Below are positions 1 to 6,547 of a stretch of 40,050 nucleotides of DNA, piece after piece. Location of the stretch: NCBI RefSeq assembly GCF_003143935.1, contig NZ_QFRX01000001.1:3519974-3560023 (forward strand), read 5' to 3'. The position numbers were made by a program, and so were the translations under genes. The notes beneath the pieces are model-generated. The model saw only the letters and a program-made list of their open reading frames with translations. It was not told the origin of the DNA and did not search any database. This DNA comes from Streptomyces sp. Act143. Its GTDB lineage: Bacteria; Actinomycetota; Actinomycetes; Streptomycetales; Streptomycetaceae. The number at the start of each line of letters is the position of its first letter. Within the stretch, counting starts at the first letter, position 1.

Positions 1-1
1 G

Positions 2-88
2 AAGCCGTCGTACGACGCCGAGGCGCTCAAGGCCCGGGTCAAGGCCCTGGCCGACAAGCACCCGCTCTACCCCGGCCTGAGCAAGTAG
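2..88 (+). CDS. glyA: Serine hydroxymethyltransferase, C-terminal 28 residues (partial)
   Basis: An open frame runs in from the window edge and ends KHPLYPGLSK-TAG at 86-88. This lysine/alanine-rich helix followed by HPLYPGL is the usual end of actinobacterial GlyA, which interconverts serine and glycine using PLP and tetrahydrofolate. Only 28 codons are visible, so the call rests on this tail and on sdaA following directly, a glyA-sdaA order I know from Streptomyces. No catalytic residue lies inside the window. A terminator-like hairpin follows 21 bases after the stop. Confidence 0.6.
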   Translation, partial: KPSYDAEALKARVKALADKHPLYPGLSK

Positions 89-109
89 TAGTCCCAGCAG
101 TTCCCTGGT

Positions 110-146
110 GGGGGGCGCCCGACGACGTGCGCCCCCCGCCCTTTTC
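110..146 (+). terminator. Hairpin plus T-run between glyA and sdaA
   Basis: Arms GGGGGGCGC (110-118) and GCGCCCCCC (129-137) are exact complements around a 10-base loop, followed by GCCCTTTTC. It has the form of an intrinsic terminator for glyA, but it ends only about 10 bases before the sdaA ribosome binding site (147-153). It could therefore also act as an attenuator for sdaA. I see no clear separate sdaA promoter in the short gap. Confidence 0.6.
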
Positions 147-159
147 GGAGGAGTTCCCC

Positions 160-1527
160 GTGGCCATCTCGGTCTTCGACCTGTTCTCGATCGGCATCGG
201 CCCGTCGAGCTCGCACACGGTCGGCCCGATGCGCGCGGCCCGTATGTTCGCCCGCCGTCTGCGCAACGAGGGCGTGCTGTCCTCGGTGGCGGCCGTCCGC
301 TCGGAGCTGTACGGCTCGCTGGGCGCGACCGGGCACGGCCACGGCACCCCCAAGGCGGTGCTGCTCGGTCTGGAGGGGGCGTCCCCCCGTACCGTCGACG
401 TGGAGACGGCCGACGAGCGGATCGAGGCGATCAAGGCGGCCGGCTCGCTGAACCTGCTGGGCGAGCACGAGATCGCCTTCTCCTTCGACGACGACCTGGT
501 GCTGCACCGCCGCAAGGCGCTGCCCTACCACGCCAACGGCATGACGCTGTGGGCGTACGACGCCTCCGGGGCCGAGCTCCTGTCGAAGACGTACTATTCG
601 GTCGGCGGCGGCTTCGTCGTCGACGAGGACGCGGTGGGCGCGGACCGCATCAAGCTGGACGACACGGTCCTGAAGTACCCCTTCCGTACCGGCGACGAGC
701 TGCTGCGTCTGACGAAGGAGACCGGCCTGTCGATCTCCGCGCTGATGCTGGAGAACGAGCGGGCCTGGCGCACGGAGGAGGAGATCCGCGCGGGCCTCCT
801 CGACATCTGGCGGGTCATGCAGGCCTGCGTCTCGCGCGGCATGTCCCGCGAGGGCATCCTCCCCGGCGGCCTCAGGGTCAAGCGCCGGGCGGCCGTGACG
901 GCACGTCAGCTCCGGGCGGAGGGCGACCCGTTGGCGCATGCCATGGAGTGGATCACGCTCTACGCGATGGCGGTGAACGAGGAGAACGCGGCCGGCGGAC
1001 GGGTGGTGACCGCCCCGACGAACGGCGCGGCCGGCATCATACCGGCCGTCCTGCACTACTACATCAACTTCGTGCCGGGCGCCGACGAGGACGGGGTGGT
1101 CCGCTTCCTGCTGGCCGCCGGCGCGATCGGCATGCTCTTCAAGGAGAACGCCTCCATCTCCGGCGCCGAGGTCGGCTGCCAGGGCGAGGTCGGCTCCGCC
1201 TGCTCCATGGCCGCGGGCGCGCTGGCCGAGGTGCTCGGCGGCTCCCCGGAGCAGGTAGAGAACGCCGCCGAGATCGGCATGGAGCACAACCTGGGCCTGA
1301 CCTGCGACCCGGTCGGCGGCCTGGTCCAGATCCCGTGCATCGAGCGCAACGGCATGGCCGCGGTGAAGGCGGTCACGGCGGCCCGGATGGCGATGCGCGG
1401 CGACGGCTCCCACAAGGTCTCCCTCGACAAGGTCATCAAGACCATGAAGGACACCGGCGCCGACATGAGCGTGAAGTACAAGGAGACGGCGCGGGGCGGG
1501 CTCGCGGTGAACATCATCGAGTGCTGA
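160..1527 (+). CDS. sdaA: L-serine ammonia-lyase (L-serine dehydratase), iron-sulfur type
   Basis: This enzyme deaminates L-serine to pyruvate and ammonia in the cytosol using a [4Fe-4S] cluster. The 455-residue protein is full length for the single-chain bacterial form. The N-terminal part has the family motif SIGIGPSSSHTVGPMRAA. The C-terminal catalytic part carries Cys340, Cys382 and Cys393, whose 42 and 11 residue spacing matches the known cluster ligands of SdaA enzymes, plus Cys348. I start at GTG 160 because GGAGGAG lies at 147-153; an in-frame GTG at 127 would place the start inside the upstream hairpin. It follows glyA, so serine/glycine interconversion and serine breakdown are adjacent. 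Its last 14 bases overlap the convergent trypsin/NTPase gene, which suggests the downstream junction was made by insertion or rearrangement right at the sdaA end. Confidence 0.95.
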   Translation: MAISVFDLFSIGIGPSSSHTVGPMRAARMFARRLRNEGVLSSVAAVRSELYGSLGATGHGHGTPKAVLLGLEGASPRTVDVETADERIEAIKAAGSLNLLGEHEIAFSFDDDLVLHRRKALPYHANGMTLWAYDASGAELLSKTYYSVGGGFVVDEDAVGADRIKLDDTVLKYPFRTGDELLRLTKETGLSISALMLENERAWRTEEEIRAGLLDIWRVMQACVSRGMSREGILPGGLRVKRRAAVTARQLRAEGDPLAHAMEWITLYAMAVNEENAAGGRVVTAPTNGAAGIIPAVLHYYINFVPGADEDGVVRFLLAAGAIGMLFKENASISGAEVGCQGEVGSACSMAAGALAEVLGGSPEQVENAAEIGMEHNLGLTCDPVGGLVQIPCIERNGMAAVKAVTAARMAMRGDGSHKVSLDKVIKTMKDTGADMSVKYKETARGGLAVNIIEC

Positions 1528-4500
1528 GGACACCCCGCGGACGACGCACGAATGGCACGCTCGTGCGTCCCATGCAGTCCTCGAGATCGGCCAGCTTGTC
1601 TTCAAGGTCGTGGAATTGCCGGTCGGGTTCCTCCTCGCGAAGGTCCTGGCAGAGTCCCGCGGCCCGTTTGTGCTGCTCCGTCGCCGCCGGCAGGTCACCG
1701 CACCGGGCCAGGGCGGTGCCGTACACGGCGGCCAGCTGGGCGGTCCACTGCTTGTCCCGCCACGTGGCCGCCGGGGCGCACTTCTCCAGGATGTCCAGGG
1801 CTTCGCGGGCATGGTCGCGGGCCTGCCTCGCCCTGGGTTTGCGCCCGGCCAGCTCCAGCTCGGCCAGCACGCACAGGGTCCGCGCCTTGCTCTGGCGTCG
1901 GGCGGTCCTGTCCTCGGGGGCCATCAAGTCGTGGTACTCACGTGCCTGCTCGGCCCACCTGATGCCGACGCTCACGCACTTCCCCGAGCCGCGTCCCGCG
2001 CCGTCCCGGGCCTTGCGGAGATGGGCAAGGGCGAGGTCGCGCAGCACGTCGGCGTGCTGCGGGCGCTCGGCTTCCTGATAGACGTGCTCCAGCCCCTCGT
2101 ACTCCTGAAGTGCCTGGGACAAGGTCTCGATGGCCAAGGGATACTGCTCGGCCTCGATGTAGCGGCGGCCGAGCACGGCCAACGCCAGGGCGTAGTCACG
2201 GTCCCAGCGGCCGCTGCGCTGCGGCTTCAGGTCATGGAGGAGGTCCCGGGCCTCGATGGCCGACGAGATCGCCTCCTCGTACCGCTGCGCATCTGCCTGC
2301 CGTCGGGCCAGCACACGCAGGGCCAATGCCTTCGCCTCGGTGACCTCGCAGGCCGCCAGCGGCGGTCCCGCGGACTCGGGCGGCAGGTCGCGGGCGTCGA
2401 GGGCGTACTCCAGAGCCTCGTGCCAACGCCCCAGCACCGCCAGCGAGTCGGACAGGTTCCCCATGGCTTGGCTGAGGTACCGGTGGTGAACGCGGTCGGG
2501 ATGATCATGCCGCAGTCGTTCATAGACCTGGACGGACTCACGGGCCGCCTCCAGCGACTCGGTGAACCGCCCCACCTCCCGATTGCGCACGCCCAGGTTG
2601 CTCAGCGCGTGGGCCTTGCCGAGCGAGTACTCGTACGAGTCGTCGGTCCGCACCAGCGCGTTGAACAACAGCACCGCGTCCCAGGCACACTCATACGCCT
2701 CGCGCCGCTGGCCGGCCTCGGCCAGCACCCGGGACAGAAGCCGGTTCTGCGTGCCCAGTTCGTACCGTGTCCGGTGATCCTGCGACGGCTGGGAGCGGTA
2801 GTACTCCAGCGCCTTCCTGCGCAGCTCGATGGCCAGGGTCTCCAGCATGTCCGGGCTGGCTTCCTCCAGTTCCCGGGCGGCCTCGGCCGTGAACCGATCC
2901 GCCGGCATCCGCCGGAAGACCGATTCGAGCGCGGCCGCGAGAGACCTTCCGGTCGGGCTGTCCCTGTTCTCCATGACCTTCCTGACCAGCCTGATCAGGG
3001 CAGGCGCGTGCGCCGCGAGCGCCTCGCGCAGCGCCTTGTGGAGGTCAGGATCGGACGGCGTGTCGGGCTCCTCGCCGAAGACCGCGGCGTTCATCGTCTG
3101 CAAGGTCAACAGCGCTTGCTGCGCGGCGTCTTCGGATGACCGCACGTGGTCCAGTGCGAGCAGCCGGGAGACCAGTTCCGGAAAGTCCCGGACCATGCTC
3201 GACACCAGGTGCTGGGCCAGCCGCATCGGCCGCAGCGGGCGCAGCGTGCCGTACGCCGAGATGCGTTCCTGGAAGAAGCGGACGAAGCGGCGGAGGATCT
3301 GTTCGTTCGCGTCCTCCAGGTCGGGCACCAGACGCAGCAGACGTGCGGCCGCGGTTTCCCGTTCACCGTCGCTCTTGCCTCCGGCATGAGCCAGACTGGA
3401 CACCGCGACCACCCGGTCGAGCAGCATCCTGTCCGTGGGCAGACCGGCGGGTCCCGCGTGGTCGACCCAGTCCTTCCGCTCCAGGTCGAGCGCCCACTCG
3501 TAGAGGGCCTCCTCGCGGGACGCCGCCCCTCCTCGAAGCGTGGCACTCCACTCCGGGTCCCAGGCCCGGCGTACGTCGATCAGCGCCAGGATGAGGATGA
3601 ACAGGCAGTTGGCGAAGTCCCGGTCGCCGAGGTCCGCCGACGGCTCTCCGCCCGGCGCGGAACCCCTCGCCTTCTCGTGGACCTCGCGGTCCTTGTCCAG
3701 GAAGGTGTCGTAAGCCTGCCGGTAGATGTGCTCACGCGCCGCGGGTTCCGGACCCTCGACCGGGAACAGGGCGTCCTCGGTCAGTTCCACGAACCGGCGG
3801 CTGAAGGCGTGCCACCACTCGCCCTCGTGCCGGGCGATCGCCAGGACCCTGACGCGCCCACTGCCACCCCGGTGCCGCAGCAGGGCGTCGAGCTGGCCGA
3901 CCTTGTTGTCCGCGTCGTCGACGACGACGAGCCGGTCCTCGGCCAGTTTCATGAGGCCCGACACATCCGTCACCAGCGGTCCGAGCTGCCCCGCGACCCA
4001 GCCCTGGCCCGCCATCCGCGCGCACAGCTCACGGGCCAGCCGGGTCTTGCCGACGGCCGGGTTGCCGACGAGGAACCGCAGCGACACCTGCGGGGCCGGG
4101 TCCGTGCACCAGGTCATCAGCCGGTCCAGTTCCTCCTCCCGCCCGCAGAAGCGGACCACCTGGTAGCGGGCGCGCAGCAGGTCCGCCGCCGACCAGCTCT
4201 CGGGCAGCCGGTTGTAGGCGGGGTCCAGTACCTGGCGCCCCCGCCACAGGGGCTCGAACACCACCGGGCCGGCCCGGTCCTTCGCCAGGAGGTCCAGGAA
4301 GTCGTCCTGGTCCTTCAGCAGCTCGACGGGGATCGCCCTGAGGCGTCCGTCCACGCTCTGCTGCCATTCCCCGAGCACACCGAGCAGGCTGTCCTCCACG
4401 AGCAGCGCCGCACCGGAGGCACCATGCCACAGGGCGCCGCCCCCGGTCCCGACGAGCGGGGTGCCGCTCTCGACCTGGAAGGCCTGGTGCCAGCCGGGCC

Positions 4501-4948
4501 TGTCCTCCCCGGTCACCGCTCCCGAGCAGGGGATCAGCCGGCCACGGGCCTGCTCCAGGTTGGCCCGGCCGTCGTCGCCGGCCAGTTCCGGGAAGCCGAA
4601 GACCCGGGCCGGCAGCGGGTCGGTGCCGGCCACCCGCCCCCATCGCACCGGGGCAAGGTCCTCCAGACCGAACGGGTCGCCCTCCTCCACGCCCAGCAGG
4701 GCGAACCCGTCGCTGCCGGGCCCCAGCAGATTCTCGGCACGCGCCGCCACCCGGAAGGGCACGCGATCGCTCGCCCGCAGGGCACTCCGGTACGAACCGG
4801 CTGTGAGCGCCTGCACCCTCACCTGCTCGCCGACCTCACCGACGCAGTGGGCGGCGGTGAGCACCAGCCGTGGTGTGACCAGGTAGCCCGAGGACTGCTC
4901 CCGGTCCGTCCACAGGAACGCCGTCCGCCGGAGCTCAGGGGAGAGCAT
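1514..4948 (-). CDS. Cytosolic trypsin-like protease / P-loop NTPase / TPR conflict protein
   Basis: A 1144-residue multidomain protein with no signal peptide. Residues 15-225 form a trypsin-fold protease with LTAAHC (His34), a DGFALLGV strand (Asp80) and GASGAAL (Ser178), so the full catalytic triad appears present. A STAND/AAA-like NTPase follows: Walker A GNPAVGKT (295-302) and Walker B LVVVDD (340-345), preceded by FCGREEELDRL typical of such modules. Residues about 700-1115 are helical repeats of TPR type. This order, protease effector then NTPase switch then TPR sensor, is known from predicted bacterial conflict systems. It overlaps the upstream trypco2 gene by 14 bases, so the two are almost certainly co-translated. 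My inference is that the TPRs sense a trigger and NTP-driven assembly activates proteolysis of an unknown target. A purely regulatory protease is the alternative. Confidence 0.85.
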   Translation of the reverse strand: MLSPELRRTAFLWTDREQSSGYLVTPRLVLTAAHCVGEVGEQVRVQALTAGSYRSALRASDRVPFRVAARAENLLGPGSDGFALLGVEEGDPFGLEDLAPVRWGRVAGTDPLPARVFGFPELAGDDGRANLEQARGRLIPCSGAVTGEDRPGWHQAFQVESGTPLVGTGGGALWHGASGAALLVEDSLLGVLGEWQQSVDGRLRAIPVELLKDQDDFLDLLAKDRAGPVVFEPLWRGRQVLDPAYNRLPESWSAADLLRARYQVVRFCGREEELDRLMTWCTDPAPQVSLRFLVGNPAVGKTRLARELCARMAGQGWVAGQLGPLVTDVSGLMKLAEDRLVVVDDADNKVGQLDALLRHRGGSGRVRVLAIARHEGEWWHAFSRRFVELTEDALFPVEGPEPAAREHIYRQAYDTFLDKDREVHEKARGSAPGGEPSADLGDRDFANCLFILILALIDVRRAWDPEWSATLRGGAASREEALYEWALDLERKDWVDHAGPAGLPTDRMLLDRVVAVSSLAHAGGKSDGERETAAARLLRLVPDLEDANEQILRRFVRFFQERISAYGTLRPLRPMRLAQHLVSSMVRDFPELVSRLLALDHVRSSEDAAQQALLTLQTMNAAVFGEEPDTPSDPDLHKALREALAAHAPALIRLVRKVMENRDSPTGRSLAAALESVFRRMPADRFTAEAARELEEASPDMLETLAIELRRKALEYYRSQPSQDHRTRYELGTQNRLLSRVLAEAGQRREAYECAWDAVLLFNALVRTDDSYEYSLGKAHALSNLGVRNREVGRFTESLEAARESVQVYERLRHDHPDRVHHRYLSQAMGNLSDSLAVLGRWHEALEYALDARDLPPESAGPPLAACEVTEAKALALRVLARRQADAQRYEEAISSAIEARDLLHDLKPQRSGRWDRDYALALAVLGRRYIEAEQYPLAIETLSQALQEYEGLEHVYQEAERPQHADVLRDLALAHLRKARDGAGRGSGKCVSVGIRWAEQAREYHDLMAPEDRTARRQSKARTLCVLAELELAGRKPRARQARDHAREALDILEKCAPAATWRDKQWTAQLAAVYGTALARCGDLPAATEQHKRAAGLCQDLREEEPDRQFHDLEDKLADLEDCMGRTSVPFVRRPRGVLSTR

Positions 4949-5255
4949 GACCGGCTCCTGGCAGATGCGAACGCGAGATCAGGTAGTCCTGGTTGACGCC
5001 CAGTCGAAGCAGCACGCGCTGGACGACGCCGTCGCTCTTGGCGGCCTGCCCCTTCGCGTTGACGACGGAGAACCTCACACCCCCCGCCACCTGCCGGTCC
5101 CGGGTCGCCTGCACGGTCGCCTCGACCTCGATCTCCTTGACCTGGAAACGGGGCCCGCCCTCGCGGTCACCGTCCCGCTGCGCGGTCTCCAAGGAGCCGC
5201 GCAATGCGGCGATCATCTGCGTCAGTTCTATGGCACGTGGCTCAGGCCTGGACAT
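4935..5255 (-). CDS. Trypsin-co-occurring domain (trypco2) family protein
   Basis: A 106-residue protein with an N-terminal helix (PRAIELTQMIAALRGSLETA) and a beta-rich segment (FQVKEIEVEATVQATRDRQV, then GVRFSVVNAKGQ and QRVLLRLGV). This layout, 'L..MI..LR..L..A' followed by 'F.V..IE.E..V', fits my memory of the trypco2 family that accompanies trypsin-NTPase genes in actinobacteria. The start ATG at 5255 has GAGGAGGG just upstream. The gene runs 14 bases into the protease gene. The family is thought to link or regulate the partner protease; its biochemical role is not known to me. A short inverted repeat, CGACA-TG-TGTCG (5270-5281), sits before the ribosome binding site and may be an operator. 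Confidence 0.75.
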   Translation of the reverse strand: MSRPEPRAIELTQMIAALRGSLETAQRDGDREGGPRFQVKEIEVEATVQATRDRQVAGGVRFSVVNAKGQAAKSDGVVQRVLLRLGVNQDYLISRSHLPGAGHALP

Positions 5256-5536
5256 GGGCCCTCCTCACTCGACATGTGTCGGTGCGTCCCCCCAGGGCGC
5301 GGTCGTCGACCTCTCAACCGTCCGCCCGCGCCGCGTCACGCACCCAGCGGCCGTACGCCCCCTGCCGCAGGGCCGACGGTCCCGGTCCCGCCACCGACCG
5401 GCCCATGGCGCGGTGGAGGCCGACGGCGGTCAGAACCAGAACGCCGGTTTCCGCACCCGCGGGCAGGGGATCAACCGTGCCGAGACCATGCAGACTTCAA
5501 CTCCGCTGTCCCCACCGGCACTTCAAGGAGCTCCCC
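5256..5536. promoter_or_regulatory. Divergent intergenic region, trypco2 / GH25
   Basis: The 281-base gap separates the minus-strand protease module from the plus-strand lysozyme, so promoters in both directions must lie here or be carried by read-through. The only structured element I see is the inverted repeat CGACATGTGTCG at 5270-5281, 15 bases before the trypco2 start. AAGGAG at 5525-5530 is the GH25 ribosome binding site. No convincing -10/-35 pair was found, and no small gene is supported. Confidence 0.4.
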
Positions 5537-6094
5537 ATGCTGCGCGGCATCGACGTGAGCGCGTACCAGTCCTCCTCCTACGGCACCGACGGCCTCTCCT
5601 TCGTCTTCGTCAAGGCGACGGAGGGGCGTACGTACACCAATCCCAAGCTGTCCGCCCAGACGAAGCGGGCCCGTGACGCCGGTCTGGTCGTGGGCTTCTA
5701 CCACTTCCTCTGGCCGGGCAATCTGACGGCCCAGGCGGAGCACTTCGTGAGCAAGGCCCCGGAGCGGGCGGGCGACATCCTCGCCGTGGACTGGGAGACC
5801 ACTGGGGAGGGGACGCACGCGAGCAACGCGGAGAAGGACCGGTTCATCCGGAAGGTGAAGGAACTGCGGCCGCACCATCGGGTCGTCCTCTACACGAACC
5901 GCAACTACTGGCTCAACGTCGACACCACCTCCTACGCCGGCGACGGACTCTGGATCGCCGACTACGTGACGGCGGGCAAGCCCCGCATCAAGGCGAAGTG
6001 GCGCTTCCACCAGTACACCGACGACCCGCACGACAAGAACGTGGCGGACTTCGCGAGCAGGGCCGCGTTGCGGGAGTGGGCCGGGGGCAACTGA
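5537..6094 (+). CDS. GH25 (Chalaropsis-type) lysozyme-like protein without signal peptide
   Basis: A 185-residue glycoside hydrolase family 25 domain and nothing else. It begins LRGIDVSAYQ (Asp of the first strand), then FVFVKATEG, GFYHFLWPG, LAVDWETTGEG (the Asp-Trp-Glu pair of the active site), LWIADYV and FHQYTDDP. These are the family's active-site strands in order. GH25 enzymes cleave the MurNAc-GlcNAc bond of peptidoglycan. The start ATG has AAGGAG six bases upstream. There is no secretion signal, transmembrane segment or cell-wall binding repeat, unlike most secreted Streptomyces muramidases. It could be released by lysis, exported by another route, or be a phage remnant. Its place between two NTPase conflict modules is notable, but no overlap ties it to either. 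Confidence 0.85.
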   Translation: MLRGIDVSAYQSSSYGTDGLSFVFVKATEGRTYTNPKLSAQTKRARDAGLVVGFYHFLWPGNLTAQAEHFVSKAPERAGDILAVDWETTGEGTHASNAEKDRFIRKVKELRPHHRVVLYTNRNYWLNVDTTSYAGDGLWIADYVTAGKPRIKAKWRFHQYTDDPHDKNVADFASRAALREWAGGN

Positions 6095-6150
6095 TGCTCC
6101 GCCGGTACGAGTTCGGGCCGGAAGACCGGCTGGGGCGGGAGCGGAGTCGG

Positions 6151-6164
6151 TAGCATCGTCGGCA
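6151..6164 (+). promoter_or_regulatory. Candidate -10 box of the TIR operon, leaderless start
   Basis: TAGCAT at 6151-6156 fits the actinobacterial TAGNNT -10 and lies exactly seven bases before the ATG at 6164. No Shine-Dalgarno sequence precedes that ATG, so transcription probably starts at or next to the A of ATG. A good -35 hexamer is not visible. Confidence 0.45.
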
Positions 6165-6547
6165 TGGCGAACGTCTTTTTGAGCCATCGCATGGACGATG
6201 CGCCGAGCACCCGCAAACTCGCTGACGAGCTCACCTCCGCCGGGCACCGCGTCTGGTTCGACGAATGGGAGATCCAGCTGGGCGATTCCATCGTGGAGCG
6301 CATCAACTCCGGCCTCGAAGGCACGTCCTACCTGGTCCTGTGCTACTCGGCGGACGGGGTCACGAGCCCCTGGATCAGCCGGGAATGGATGTCCGCGCTC
6401 CATCGCCAGCTCGAAGGACACGGCGTCCGCATTCTGCCGGTGAAGTTCGGTGGCACGGCCCCCGCGATTCTCGCCGACATCAAGTACGCGGATCTGGCGG
6501 CGGACTGGGACCTCGGGGTGAGTCAACTCCTGCGGGCGATCCGCTGA
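6164..6547 (+). CDS. Stand-alone TIR domain protein with NADase glutamate
   Basis: A 127-residue protein that is one TIR domain. Strand A is VFLSHRMDD, the alphaA-betaB unit is DELTSAGHRVWFDEWEI, the BB-loop region is QLGDSIVERINSGLEG, and betaC-alphaC is YLVLCYSADGVTSPWISREW. The SPWISREW motif puts Trp70 and Glu74 where catalytic TIR domains have the Trp and NAD-cleaving Glu. Bacterial TIR proteins hydrolyse or cyclise NAD+ during antiphage abortive infection. The stop codon shares one base with the ATG of the TIR-like/NACHT gene (TGATG), so the two are translationally coupled. I infer that this is the effector and the NACHT protein its sensor/scaffold. Alternatively it could be a dominant regulator of the neighbour. 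Confidence 0.9.
   Translation: MANVFLSHRMDDAPSTRKLADELTSAGHRVWFDEWEIQLGDSIVERINSGLEGTSYLVLCYSADGVTSPWISREWMSALHRQLEGHGVRILPVKFGGTAPAILADIKYADLAADWDLGVSQLLRAIR

Noticed and set aside
67..1812. Long open frame on the minus strand across sdaA
   Set aside because: Low-complexity Arg/Ala/His translation with no family motifs; it mirrors a well-supported gene, as expected with high third-position GC.
3300..3710. TTA codon (bldA control) in the conflict genes
   Set aside because: TAA strings on the plus strand here (for example near 3709) are out of frame in the minus-strand gene; I found no in-frame TTA, though my check by eye was not exhaustive.
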